The notes: a model not told the origin generated them from the sequence alone. Positions 25,639 to 33,914 are shown, numbered from the stretch's first letter. The stretch is 57,082 nucleotides of DNA from Acetobacteraceae bacterium (GCA_025360065.1 JANYCX010000252.1:1-57082); one strand, 5' to 3'. Numbers and translations are program-made.

Positions 25639-25881
25639 ATGTCCGAAGCCGCCCATGTTGCCGGCAAAGCGCCGATCAAAATCGCCGTCGAAGCTGGCAA
25701 GGATTATTACTGGTGCTCATGCGGCCTGTCCGCCAAGCAGCCATTCTGCGATGGCCATCATAAGGGCAGCAGCTTTGTGCCGCTGAAATACACCGCCGCC
25801 GCCACTGGTGACGCCTGGTTCTGCACCTGCAAGGCCACCGGCAAAGCCCCGCTTTGCGACGGCAGCCACAAAGCTCTTTAG
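25639..25881 (+). CDS. Dual CDGSH iron-sulfur domain protein
   Basis: An 80-residue protein with two CDGSH [2Fe-2S] motifs in tandem. The cluster ligands are C26, C28, C37 and H41 in the first motif, and C62, C64, C73 and H77 in the second; all eight are present. Tandem CDGSH proteins of this size (MitoNEET-like type II) carry two clusters and are thought to act in redox sensing or cluster transfer. AAGGA lies 8 bases before the ATG. The next gene starts 10 bases past its stop, so it is probably co-transcribed with the DapA-family gene. Confidence 0.93.
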   Translation: MSEAAHVAGKAPIKIAVEAGKDYYWCSCGLSAKQPFCDGHHKGSSFVPLKYTAAATGDAWFCTCKATGKAPLCDGSHKAL

Positions 25882-25891
25882 GGATATCCCC

Positions 25892-26818
25892 ATGCCCCGG
25901 CTCGATGAACAGGCTGCCGGCGTCTATATTATTTCGGTGACACCGTTCACCGATGCCGGGGCACTCGACCTTGCTGGCACTGGCCGGCTGGTGGATTTCT
26001 ATCTCGAACGCGGCGCTACCGGCCTCACGATCCTTGGGATCATGGGCGAGGCGCCGAAATTATCGGCCTCCGAGTCGCTTGATTTCACCCGTGAGGTGCT
26101 GCGCTGCACTGCCGGCCGGGTGCCGGTGGTGGTCGGCGTATCCAGCCCCGGTTTTGCAGCGATTGGCGAATTATCGCGCGCTGTCATGGATGCGGGTGCG
26201 GCCGGGGTGATGGTGGCGCCGCAAACTGCGGCCCGCACCGATGATGCGATTGTGGGCTATTTCCGCATGGTGGTCGAAACCCTTGGCGATATTCCCTGGG
26301 TGTTGCAGGACTATCCGATGGCATCAGGCGTGCAGATTTCGGTGCCGGTGATCCGCCGGGTGATCGAAACCATGCCGAGCTGCGTGATGGTCAAGCATGA
26401 AGACTGGCCCGGCCTGGCCAAGCTGTCGGCATTGCGCGCGATGGCGGATCTGCGCCGCGTGTCGGTGCTGGTCGGCACCGGCGGGCTGTTCCTGCCCGAG
26501 AAACTGCGCCGCGGCGCGGATGGCGCGATGACAGGATTTTCCTATCCCGAAATGATGGCCGGAATTTACGCCGCCCATGTTGCCGGCGATGACCAACGCG
26601 CCGCCGATATCTTTGACGCCTATTTGCCGCTGGTCAGATACGAGCAGCAGGCCGGGGCTGGGTTGGCGGTGCGCAAGCATATTCTGCACCAGCGCGGCGC
26701 GATCGGATCGTCGGCACAACGGCGGCCGGTTGTGGGGCTTTCGCCGGCGGACATATCGGATATTGAATTTTTAGTCGCCCGCCAGACCCGCCGTCTGCAA
26801 GCGCAAAGCCTTACGTAA
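25892..26818 (+). CDS. DapA-family aldolase/lyase
   Basis: A 308-residue class I aldolase of the dihydrodipicolinate synthase/N-acetylneuraminate lyase superfamily. The Schiff-base lysine is K168 (VMVKHED) and the catalytic Tyr is Y141 (LQDYPMASG), close to K161/Y133 of DapA. The N-terminal GVYIISVTPFTDAGALDLAG and GATGLTILGIMGEAPKLSASE motifs are typical. The DapA YNxPxRT loop is replaced by YPMASG, so a role in lysine synthesis is unlikely; a catabolic oxo-acid lyase or dehydratase is more plausible. ATG 25892 begins at the conserved region. The next two genes, aminotransferase and amidase, follow on the same strand. Confidence 0.88.
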   Translation: MPRLDEQAAGVYIISVTPFTDAGALDLAGTGRLVDFYLERGATGLTILGIMGEAPKLSASESLDFTREVLRCTAGRVPVVVGVSSPGFAAIGELSRAVMDAGAAGVMVAPQTAARTDDAIVGYFRMVVETLGDIPWVLQDYPMASGVQISVPVIRRVIETMPSCVMVKHEDWPGLAKLSALRAMADLRRVSVLVGTGGLFLPEKLRRGADGAMTGFSYPEMMAGIYAAHVAGDDQRAADIFDAYLPLVRYEQQAGAGLAVRKHILHQRGAIGSSAQRRPVVGLSPADISDIEFLVARQTRRLQAQSLT

Positions 26819-26822
26819 AGTC

Positions 26823-26859
26823 GAAAAGTTTTTTACTTCTTTTTTCAAAAAAGAAGACC
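26823..26859 (+). repeat. AT-rich hairpin element, copy 1
   Basis: GAAAAGTTTTTTACTTC, then CTTCTTTTTT/AAAAAAGAAG arms around C46 (26836-26856). It lies between the DapA-family and aminotransferase genes. The same pattern (AAAAGTTTTTT, then a TTCTTTTTT...AAAAAGAA hairpin) appears at 47229-47265 in opposite orientation and at 54557-54596. The T-run and hairpin could also terminate transcription. Confidence 0.7.
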
Positions 26860-26884
26860 TTCCTTTCTTTGTGTGGAGCATCCA

Positions 26885-28276
26885 ATGTCGAGCGCCAGCC
26901 TAGAAGACCCCAGGGTAAATTCCACTATTGTCGCCGCCTACCGCGCCAAAACCCCAGGCTCAGCCGACCTCGCGGCCCAAGCGCGCGCTTTGCTGCCGAG
27001 CGGCATCGCCCATGACGCCCGCAACCTCGATCCCTACGGCACCTACATCGCCCGCGCGCTGGGGCCACATAAATGGGATGTCGATGGCAATAAATACATC
27101 GATTATTTCGGCGGCCATGGCGCGCTGATCCTCGGCCACAGCCATCCGACGGTGACCGCGGCGGCAGCGGCAGCCATGGCGGACGGCACCCAGTTCGGCG
27201 CCAGCCATCCGCGCGAAATCGACTGGGCGCGCGCCATTCAGCGCCTGATCCCGTCGGCGGAACGGGTGCGCTTTACCTCGTCGGGCACTGAAGCAACCTT
27301 GATGGCCGTGCGCCTTGCCCGCGCGTTCACCGGACGCCAGGCGATCCTGCGTTTCAAGGGCCATTTCCACGGCTGGCACGACCAGATGACCAGCGCCTAC
27401 ACCAACCACTATGATGGAACCGCGACCCTGGGCGTGCTGTCCGATGTTGCCCGCCAATCGGTGCTGGTCGATCCGGGCGATCTTGCCGGGGTTGACGCCG
27501 CCCTGTCCAACAACCCCGATATCGCGGCGGTGATTATCGAGCCCACTGGTTCGTCCTTCGGGCAGGTGCCTGTCGCTGCGGAGTTCCTCCACGGGCTGCG
27601 CCGGCTGACCAGCCTGCACGGCGCGTTGTTGATTTTTGACGAGGTGGTCACCGGCTTCCGGGTCTCCCCCGGCGGCGCGCAGGTGGCCTTTGGCATCCGC
27701 CCCGATTTATCGAGCTTCGCCAAGATCGTCGCGGGCGGATTGCCGGGCGCGGCCGTGGTCGGGCGCAAAGACATCCTCGACTATCTCGATTTCCAGGTCA
27801 GTGCGGCGGCCGGGCGGGAAAAGATCGGCCATCCCGGCACTTTCAACGCCAATCCGGTATCAGCGGCGGCGGGCATTGCCTGCCTCACCATCCTCGCCGA
27901 AACCGACGCGGTGGCGGCAGCGGCCAGAACCGCGGCCGATTTGCGCGCCGGGTTGAACGACGCGCTCACCAAGGCGGGCGTGGCGTGGTCGGTCTATGGC
28001 ACATCATCGGGCTTTCATCTGTTCATGAACCCGACTGGGCGCGCCATCACCCCGCATGGTTTCGATCCGGGCACAGCGGCATTTAACGAGCTGAAAACCC
28101 AGGACCCGCGCCTCAACAACCGCATGCGCCTGGCGATGCTGACCAATGGCGTGGACCTTAATCCGCGCCTCGGCGGCTTCACCTCGGCAACCCATACCGC
28201 CGCCGATATTGCCGAAACCGTGGCGGCTTTCAGTGAGGCACTGGCGATGTTGAAAACCGAAGGTGAACTGCCATGA
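26885..28276 (+). CDS. Class III aminotransferase, glutamate-1-semialdehyde aminomutase-like
   Basis: A 463-residue PLP enzyme of fold type I, subgroup II. SGIAHDARNLDPYGTYIARA, the EATLMAVRLARAFTGR segment, FHGWHD and the PLP lysine K280 (SSFAKIVAGGLPGAAVVG) are HemL-like. Similar enzymes act on beta- or gamma-amino acids or semialdehydes in catabolic clusters; true tetrapyrrole synthesis is less likely because the neighbours are an amidase and a DapA-family lyase. TGGAGC lies 7 bases before ATG 26885. The stop overlaps the amidase start by 4 bases (ATGA). Confidence 0.88.
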   Translation: MSSASLEDPRVNSTIVAAYRAKTPGSADLAAQARALLPSGIAHDARNLDPYGTYIARALGPHKWDVDGNKYIDYFGGHGALILGHSHPTVTAAAAAAMADGTQFGASHPREIDWARAIQRLIPSAERVRFTSSGTEATLMAVRLARAFTGRQAILRFKGHFHGWHDQMTSAYTNHYDGTATLGVLSDVARQSVLVDPGDLAGVDAALSNNPDIAAVIIEPTGSSFGQVPVAAEFLHGLRRLTSLHGALLIFDEVVTGFRVSPGGAQVAFGIRPDLSSFAKIVAGGLPGAAVVGRKDILDYLDFQVSAAAGREKIGHPGTFNANPVSAAAGIACLTILAETDAVAAAARTAADLRAGLNDALTKAGVAWSVYGTSSGFHLFMNPTGRAITPHGFDPGTAAFNELKTQDPRLNNRMRLAMLTNGVDLNPRLGGFTSATHTAADIAETVAAFSEALAMLKTEGELP

Positions 28277-29691
28277 ACGACACCGATCTGGGCTATCTGC
28301 CAGCCACCCAACTGATCCCGATGATCCGCGCCAAGCAGATCTCGCCGGTCGAAGTCACCAGCGCAATTCTGCGCCGGATCGAGAAACTCGAACCGCAGCT
28401 GAACGCCTTCGCAACCCTTACCGCCGATCAGGCAATGGAGGCGGCGCGCGCGGCGGAAAAAGCGCTGATGGCAGGCGACACGCTCGGGCGTCTGCACGGC
28501 GTGCCGGTCACCATCAAGGATCTCGCCGCCGTTGCCGGGGTGAAAATGGATTCCGGCAGCCACATCACCGCCGGCACCATGCCGGCTGCCGACACCCCGT
28601 TTGTGGCGCGGTTGCGGGCCGAGGGCGCGGTGATCCTGGGCAAAACCACCACGTCTGAATTTGGCTGGACCGGGGTCTCGCGCAGCCCGCTGACCGGGAT
28701 TACCCATAATCCGTGGAAGCATGGCTACAACGCCGGGGCATCGTCAGCCGGTGCCGGCGTTGCATCGGCGGCCGGGTATGGCCCGCTGCATCAGGGTAGC
28801 GACGGCGCCGGATCGATCCGCATGCCGGCGCATTTCTGCGGGGTATTTGGCCTCAAGCCGAGCTATGGTCGGGTGCCGTCTTATCCGGTTGCCGGCACTG
28901 GTGATTACACCAGCCATAATGGCCCGATGACCCGCAGTGTCGCCGATAGCGCGCTGATGTTGCAGGTTATGTCGGGGCCGGCGGTGCTGGACCACACCTC
29001 ACTCGAAGCCTGGCCGGCGGATTATCCGGCGCGGCTCGGCGATGGCGTTGCCAAGCGCCGCATCGCCTTTAGCGCCGATCTCGGCCATGCCCGCGTCGAT
29101 CCGGAGGTCGCGGCTCTGGTGCGCCGCGCCGCCGAGGATTTCGCCCGCGCCACCGGCAACGATCTGCACGACGTGACCCCAGGCTGGGGCAAGCTTGGCC
29201 CAGAAATCGGCCGGGGCATGTGGTCGGCGCACCTCACCCGGCTCGCCAAATTCATTCCCCAGTTCGAAGCACGGATGGACCCTGGCTTGGTCGCCTGCAT
29301 CCGCAGTGGCGACACCATTTCGATGTCCGACTACCAGGAATTGCGCCTGCGCAAGATGGAATACGTCGCCGCCATCCATGCCTGGTTCCAGGATTGGGAT
29401 TTTCTCATCACCCCGTCCGTCTCGGTTGCCGCTTTCCCGGCGGAACAGCTCATGCCGTCGGATTGGCCAAAGCATGACTGGGACTGGCTGAGCTGGGCGG
29501 AATTTTCCTATCCGTTCAACATGTCGTGGAACCCCGCCGCCAGCCTGCCCTGCGGCTTCACCGCCGCCGGCCTGCCGGTCGGCATGCAAATCGTCGGGCG
29601 CCGCTTTGACGATCTCGGTGTGCTGCAAGCCTCAGCCGCCTTCGAGGCTGCGCGGCCTTGGGCCGATAAGCGCCCGCCCTTGGATGTTTGA
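28273..29691 (+). CDS. Amidase-signature family amidase
   Basis: A 472-residue amidase with the full Ser-cisSer-Lys triad: K82 (VTIKDLAAVAG), S157 (GASSAGAG) and nucleophile S181 (DGAGSIRMPA). The C-terminal AFEAARPW is typical. It hydrolyses carboxamides to acid and ammonia. It looks like a stand-alone catabolic amidase rather than GatA because no gatB/gatC is present and it is coupled to an aminotransferase. The last 8 bases overlap the start of the TrmO gene. Confidence 0.93.
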   Translation: MNDTDLGYLPATQLIPMIRAKQISPVEVTSAILRRIEKLEPQLNAFATLTADQAMEAARAAEKALMAGDTLGRLHGVPVTIKDLAAVAGVKMDSGSHITAGTMPAADTPFVARLRAEGAVILGKTTTSEFGWTGVSRSPLTGITHNPWKHGYNAGASSAGAGVASAAGYGPLHQGSDGAGSIRMPAHFCGVFGLKPSYGRVPSYPVAGTGDYTSHNGPMTRSVADSALMLQVMSGPAVLDHTSLEAWPADYPARLGDGVAKRRIAFSADLGHARVDPEVAALVRRAAEDFARATGNDLHDVTPGWGKLGPEIGRGMWSAHLTRLAKFIPQFEARMDPGLVACIRSGDTISMSDYQELRLRKMEYVAAIHAWFQDWDFLITPSVSVAAFPAEQLMPSDWPKHDWDWLSWAEFSYPFNMSWNPAASLPCGFTAAGLPVGMQIVGRRFDDLGVLQASAAFEAARPWADKRPPLDV

Positions 29692-30130
29692 AGTCCGCCC
29701 GATCGGCCGACTGCGCACGCCGTGGAAAACCACCAGCGACTGCCCGCGCAACGGGCGTCGCGCCGATCCACCGCCGGAATGTCTGGTCGAACTCGACCCG
29801 GAATACGTCGATGGGCTGCATAGCATTGAAGGCTTTTCGCACCTGATCCTGCTGTACTGGCTCGATCGCGCCGGCCCGCCCGAGATGATTTTTACCCCGC
29901 CGCGCGATCTCGTGCCGCGTGGCGTATTTGCCACCCGCACGCCGCGCCGGCCCAACCCGATCGGGCTGTCGGTGGTGAAATTCGACGGGCTGGCGGCGCC
30001 GGGGGTGCTGCGGGTGCGCTATCTTGATTGCGTTGATGGCACGCCGCTGGTCGATATCAAACCCTATCTGCCGACGACGGACGCAGAACCCGCCGCCAGC
30101 ATGAGTTTCCAGGGCAAACCGCGCCCGTAA
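29684..30130 (+). CDS. trmO: tRNA (N6-threonylcarbamoyladenosine37) methyltransferase TrmO
   Basis: A 148-residue TsaA/UPF0066-domain protein. FEVRPIGRLRTPW at the start, IEGFSHLILLYWLDRA, and the signature TRTPRRPNPIGLSVV are conserved in TrmO, which methylates t6A37 of threonine tRNAs using SAM. The C-terminal DIKPYLPTTDAEP is also conserved. Start ATG 29684 overlaps the amidase stop by 8 bases, an unusual coupling of a tRNA-modification gene to a catabolic operon. It is convergent with the class V aminotransferase, leaving 6 bases between stops. Confidence 0.88.
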   Translation: MFEVRPIGRLRTPWKTTSDCPRNGRRADPPPECLVELDPEYVDGLHSIEGFSHLILLYWLDRAGPPEMIFTPPRDLVPRGVFATRTPRRPNPIGLSVVKFDGLAAPGVLRVRYLDCVDGTPLVDIKPYLPTTDAEPAASMSFQGKPRP

Positions 30131-30136
30131 GCAGGG

Positions 30137-31333
30137 TTACAGGCTGGCGAGATACTCCATCGCCGCGCCGACCCCGCCCGGGCTATGCGGCACGCCGCCA
30201 ATGCGCAGCGCCATTTCGACCGCGCCCAACGTGCCGAGCACCATCGGCTCGTTCAAATCGCCAAGATGGCCGATGCGGAACACTTTGCCGGCAAGCTTGC
30301 CCAAGCCGCCGCCCAGCGACACGTTGAAGCGCTGGCTGCAAATCTGGCGGATCGCGTCGGCATCATGGCCATCGGGCAGCAGCACCGCGGAGACCGAGTT
30401 CGATTCGCGGGTTTTATTCTGGCAGTACAGTTCCGGCCCGTTATTGCCCGACCAGTGCCGCACGCAGCGCCGCACTGCTTCGGCGAGGCGGGCGTGGCGG
30501 GCGAAGACCTCATCCAGGCCTTCCTCATCGATCAGGCGAATGGACTCGCGCAGGCCAAAGAACTGGTTAGTCGGCACGGTGCCGATGAAGCTGCGCTGCT
30601 TGCGGGCCGCCATCGCCTTCCAGCTGAAATAATGCTTGGGCAGGGTCGAGGTCGCGGATGCCGCCATCGCCTTGTCGGACACCCCGGTAAACGCCATCCC
30701 GGTCGGCAGCATCAGGCCTTTCTGGCTGCCACCGACGACCACGTCGATCTTCCATTCATCCATCCGCAGATCGATGCAGCCGAGCGAGGATATGGTATCG
30801 ACCAGCAGCAGGGCAGGGTGGCCGGCGGCATCCATAGCGGCACGGATCTGGTCAACCGGCACGGACATCCCGGTCGAGGTTTCATTCTGCACCACGCAGA
30901 CCGCCTTGATGACATGGCCAGTGTCGGCGGCAAGAGTTGCGCCGAGCGCGGCAATATCGATCCCCTCGCGCCAGTCGCAGGCCAGTTTTTCCACCTTCAG
31001 CCCAACATCGCGCATCATTCCGGACCAGCTTTCCGAAAACACCCCGGTTTCCGGCACCAGCACGCTATCGCCGGCTGACAGCACGTTCACCACCGCCGCT
31101 TCCCAGGCCGCGTGGCCCGAGCCGGTGTACATGAACATGTGCTGATTGGTTTTCATGATCCGCAGAATGCCGTCCCAGCATTCGTCGTAGAGCTTCATGA
31201 ATTCCGGGGCATGGAAATCAACCGCGTGATGGCCGATGGCATGCAGGATGGTCTCGGGGATGTTGGTCGGGCCGGGATTGGCAAAAAACAGGCGGCCGCG
31301 CGGCTTCTTGATGGGTTGGGCGGTGTCAGGCAT
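30137..31333 (-). CDS. Class V aminotransferase (serine/alanine-glyoxylate type)
   Basis: A 398-residue PLP enzyme. The N-terminal FFANPGPTNIPETILHAIG, the MYTGSGHAAWEAAVVN loop, Asp180 (LLLVDTISSLG) and the PLP lysine K205 (GGSQKGLMLPTG) mark the alanine-glyoxylate/serine-glyoxylate group. It transfers an amino group to glyoxylate or pyruvate in the cytoplasm. ATG 31333 has a GGGA upstream; the open frame continues to 32674, but that part lies antisense to the MDR oxidoreductase gene and is a shadow. It is convergent with trmO. Confidence 0.92.
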   Translation of the reverse strand: MPDTAQPIKKPRGRLFFANPGPTNIPETILHAIGHHAVDFHAPEFMKLYDECWDGILRIMKTNQHMFMYTGSGHAAWEAAVVNVLSAGDSVLVPETGVFSESWSGMMRDVGLKVEKLACDWREGIDIAALGATLAADTGHVIKAVCVVQNETSTGMSVPVDQIRAAMDAAGHPALLLVDTISSLGCIDLRMDEWKIDVVVGGSQKGLMLPTGMAFTGVSDKAMAASATSTLPKHYFSWKAMAARKQRSFIGTVPTNQFFGLRESIRLIDEEGLDEVFARHARLAEAVRRCVRHWSGNNGPELYCQNKTRESNSVSAVLLPDGHDADAIRQICSQRFNVSLGGGLGKLAGKVFRIGHLGDLNEPMVLGTLGAVEMALRIGGVPHSPGGVGAAMEYLASL

Positions 31334-31516
31334 GATGGCGTTCCCTTGATCGTATTTAACCAACGATACCGCCAAGATAGAGGGGCGGTAAACTGGGCAA
31401 CCGCCTAACCGCTGCATGGCTGGGTGCCATCGACGAAATGCGTGTGCGTCGATGGGCTGGGAAGCACGCCCGATAAGGGTTAAGACCGTGCAACTCCAAG
31501 ACAGCATGAGGCGAAA

Positions 31517-32656
31517 ATGACTTCCGAAAAACATCGCAATGGCCTGCAACTGCGTTCGCTGGTGACATCGACCGGCACGCTCGAACTTTCCCTGGCCGAA
31601 GTCGCAACAGCCACGCCGGGCGCCGACGAGGTGGTGATCCGTATCGAGGGATCGCCGATCAACCCGTCCGATCTCGGGCTGCTGCTCGGGGCTGCCGATA
31701 TGGGCACCGCGATCGTTGCCGGAACTGCCACAAGCCCAGTGCTGACCGCCGCCATCCCCCCAGCCCTGATGCGGGCAATGGCGGGCCGGGTCGGTGAAAG
31801 CATGCCGGTCGGCAATGAAGGCGCCGGCACCGTGGTCGCCGCCGGCGCCAACGCCCAGGCTTTGCTCGGCAAGATGGTCGCGGTGTTCGGTGGTGCGATG
31901 TACGCGCAATACCGGGTGATGCCGGCCGCGCAATGCCTGGTGCTGCCGGACGGCACCAATGCGGCCGAAGGTGCGTCCTGCTTCGTCAACCCGCTGACCG
32001 CGCTCGGCATGGTCGGCACCATGCGGCGCGAAGGCCATACCGCGCTGGTGCATACAGCGGCGGCATCGAACCTTGGCCAGATGCTCAATAAAATCTGCCT
32101 CGAAGACAATGTCGCCCTGGTGAACATCGTGCGCAGTGCCGACCAGGAAGCTCTGCTGCGCGGCATTGGCGCCGTTCATGTCTGCAATTCCAGCCTGCCG
32201 AGTTTCATGGATGATCTGATCAAGGCGCTGATCGCCACCGGTGCGACGCTTGCCTTCGACGCGACCGGCGGCGGCAAGCTCGCCGGGCAAATCCTGACCG
32301 GGATGGAAGCGGCGGCCAATGCGACCGCCAAAACCTATAGCCGCTATGGTTCGACCACCCATAAGCAGGTCTATATTTATGGTGGCCTTAATACCGCGGC
32401 GACCGAGTTCACCCGTGGTTTCGGCATGGCCTGGGGCATCGGCGGCTGGCTGTTGATGCCGTATCTGGCGAAAGTCGGGCAGGCCGAGGTCGCCAAGATG
32501 TATGCGCGCGTGGTCGCTGGGCTGAAAACCACCTTCGCCAGCCACTATACCGGCGAATTGTCGTTGGCCGACACCCTGCAACTGGCCAACATCACCGCCT
32601 ATAACCGGCGCGCGACTGGGGAGAAATTCCTGATCTGCCCCCATAAAGGCGTGTGA
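31517..32656 (+). CDS. MDR-family (zeta-crystallin-like) oxidoreductase
   Basis: A 379-residue medium-chain dehydrogenase/reductase without structural zinc cysteines. The N-terminal GroES-like part has PGADEVVIRIEGSPINPSDL and GNEGAGTVVAAG; the nucleotide-binding part has ALVHTAAASNLGQMLNKICL, where the normal glycine-rich motif is replaced by AAASNLG as in the quinone-oxidoreductase/enoyl-reductase branch. It probably reduces a double bond or quinone with NAD(P)H. It is separate from its neighbours: divergent from the aminotransferase and followed by the Phd/VapC promoter. Confidence 0.87.
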   Translation: MTSEKHRNGLQLRSLVTSTGTLELSLAEVATATPGADEVVIRIEGSPINPSDLGLLLGAADMGTAIVAGTATSPVLTAAIPPALMRAMAGRVGESMPVGNEGAGTVVAAGANAQALLGKMVAVFGGAMYAQYRVMPAAQCLVLPDGTNAAEGASCFVNPLTALGMVGTMRREGHTALVHTAAASNLGQMLNKICLEDNVALVNIVRSADQEALLRGIGAVHVCNSSLPSFMDDLIKALIATGATLAFDATGGGKLAGQILTGMEAAANATAKTYSRYGSTTHKQVYIYGGLNTAATEFTRGFGMAWGIGGWLLMPYLAKVGQAEVAKMYARVVAGLKTTFASHYTGELSLADTLQLANITAYNRRATGEKFLICPHKGV

Positions 32657-32661
32657 GTCTC

Positions 32662-32702
32662 TTGACATAGGCACCTCAACTGACTAGTTCGATAACCAGT
32701 CA
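32662..32702 (+). promoter_or_regulatory. Promoter and palindromic operator of the phd-vapC module
   Basis: A perfect TTGACA -35 (32662-32667) is followed after 17 bases by a weak TAGTTC -10 (32685-32690). Over the -10 lies an inverted repeat: TGACTAGTT (32681-32689), a 4-base centre, and AACCAGTCA (32694-32702), with one mismatch. The antitoxin starts at 32717. Repressor binding over the -10 is the usual autoregulation of Phd-type antitoxins. Confidence 0.6.
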
Positions 32703-32716
32703 TAAGGTCCAATGTC

Positions 32717-32974
32717 ATGAACGCCTGGTCAGTGCAGGACGCCAAAGCCCGCTTCAGTGAGTTCCTCGATACCTGCATCACCGAAGGCCCACAGATCGTC
32801 ACCAAGCGCGGTGCCGGCGCTGCTGTACTGGTGCCGCTCCTGGAATGGGAGCGGTTGCAGCGCGTCGCACGGCCAAGTCTGAAAGAACTCTTGCTCGCCC
32901 CCAGCCCATATGGCGATCTCGATTTGCCAGCACGCGGCGGATTACGCCGCCGTGCGGCGGAGGCGGTGGATTAA
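32717..32974 (+). CDS. Phd/YefM-family antitoxin
   Basis: An 85-residue antitoxin. WSVQDAKARFSEFLDTCITE, then QIVTKRGAGAAVLVPLLEWE, is the Phd/YefM DNA-binding fold; the C-terminal part (LLLAPSPYGDLDLPARGGLR) is the disordered segment that wraps the toxin. It neutralises the PIN toxin encoded 6 bases downstream and probably represses its own promoter at the palindrome 32681-32702. AAGG lies about 10 bases before the ATG; an upstream ATG at 32712 reaches a stop after two codons. Confidence 0.92.
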   Translation: MNAWSVQDAKARFSEFLDTCITEGPQIVTKRGAGAAVLVPLLEWERLQRVARPSLKELLLAPSPYGDLDLPARGGLRRRAAEAVD

Positions 32975-32980
32975 GGTCGG

Positions 32981-33394
32981 GTGTATCTGCTCGATACCAA
33001 TGTTGTTTCAGAGTTGCGCAAAGCCCGCCCGCACGGCGCGGTGCTGGCCTGGATTGGCGGCGTGGCTGACGCCGATTTGCATTTATCCGCCGTCACCATT
33101 GGCGAAATCCAGGCCGGCATCGAGATCACCCGCGCCCAGAATAAACCCAAGGCCGCCGAGATCGAAGCCTGGCTCGATCAAGTCGCCGCGACCTACAATA
33201 TTCTCCCGATGGATGCCCGTGCCTTCCGTGCTTGGGCGCGGTTGATGCACCGCCAATCCGACCAATTAATGGAAGATGCTATGATCGCCGCCACCGCAAC
33301 GGTGCATCATCTCGTGGTGGTGACGCGCAACATGCGGGATTTCGAGCAGCTTGGGGTGACGTGCCTCGATCCCTTTATCGCGCCGTCCAACTGA
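32981..33394 (+). CDS. vapC: VapC-type PIN-domain toxin
   Basis: A 137-residue PIN ribonuclease. The acidic catalytic residues are D5 (YLLDTN), E42 (IGEIQAG), D99 (MEDAMIAATA) and D120 (NMRDFEQLG); all are present, so the enzyme should be active. VapC toxins cleave specific tRNAs or rRNA when the antitoxin is lost. The start is GTG 32981 with AAGG 5 bases upstream. It is paired with a Phd/YefM antitoxin. The last 20 bases overlap the convergent DUF1643 gene. Confidence 0.93.
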   Translation: MYLLDTNVVSELRKARPHGAVLAWIGGVADADLHLSAVTIGEIQAGIEITRAQNKPKAAEIEAWLDQVAATYNILPMDARAFRAWARLMHRQSDQLMEDAMIAATATVHHLVVVTRNMRDFEQLGVTCLDPFIAPSN

Positions 33395-33911
33395 CCGGGC
33401 GCAAATCTTTCGGCAAATAAAGCGGATGCACCGGCACGCCATGCGTCGATAGCCGCAGAATGTTCAACCCGATCCCGGCGTCGCGCAGCGCCGCACACAC
33501 CGCCTCGGCATGCACTTGCAACCCTTTCGGCAATTGTCCGTGGGCGATGACCGTGGCGTCCGCTTCCCGCGCCATCGCGACGATCCCCGCGATATTGCCC
33601 GGCCCGACCGGATCGGCGACGCCGAGCAGCACGGTCTTATCGGTGGCGCGATAGGCGCAGACATTACCAACCAGCAGCCGCCCATAGCCCCAGGACTGGG
33701 CAAAGCCCATGCATCGGGCAACCGTCGGGTCGTTGACCTGCTCATCGGCGGTGCTCGGGTTCATCATCACAAACAGCACCGATTGCAAGCCCGCATCCCA
33801 GGTCCGCGACAGCGCGAACCGATAGCGCCGGCAGTCCGAAAACTGCGCCACCGACACCACATCTGTCGCAAATTTGAGCCTTATTCTGCCGCCAGGATCA
33901 TGGTCTTGCAT
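33375..33911 (-). CDS. DUF1643 family protein
   Basis: A 178-residue cytoplasmic protein. CRRYRFALSRTWDAG, the MMNPSTADEQVNDPTVARC motif and the GYGRLLVGNVCAYRATD segment are the conserved features of DUF1643, whose function is unknown. It starts 3 bases past the phaC stop on the same strand, so it may be read from the phaC transcript. It converges with vapC with a 20-base overlap. Confidence 0.88.
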   Translation of the reverse strand: MQDHDPGGRIRLKFATDVVSVAQFSDCRRYRFALSRTWDAGLQSVLFVMMNPSTADEQVNDPTVARCMGFAQSWGYGRLLVGNVCAYRATDKTVLLGVADPVGPGNIAGIVAMAREADATVIAHGQLPKGLQVHAEAVCAALRDAGIGLNILRLSTHGVPVHPLYLPKDLRPVSWTAR

Positions 33912-33914
33912 CCC

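Noticed and set aside
25892-26818. Calling the lyase dapA
   Set aside because: Schiff-base lysine and tyrosine are present, but the YNxPxRT loop of true DapA is replaced and lysine-pathway genes are absent nearby.
26885-28276. Calling the class III aminotransferase hemL
   Set aside because: The fold is HemL-like, but the amidase and DapA-like neighbours fit catabolism better than tetrapyrrole synthesis.
28273-29691. Calling the amidase gatA
   Set aside because: No gatB or gatC is adjacent and it overlaps an aminotransferase gene; the triad is shared by all amidase-signature enzymes.
31334-32674. Open minus-strand extension of the class V aminotransferase gene (frame open from 30137 to 32674)
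   Set aside because: The extra 447 residues lie exactly antisense to the MDR oxidoreductase gene, have no domain, and the conserved aminotransferase N-terminus begins at ATG 31333.
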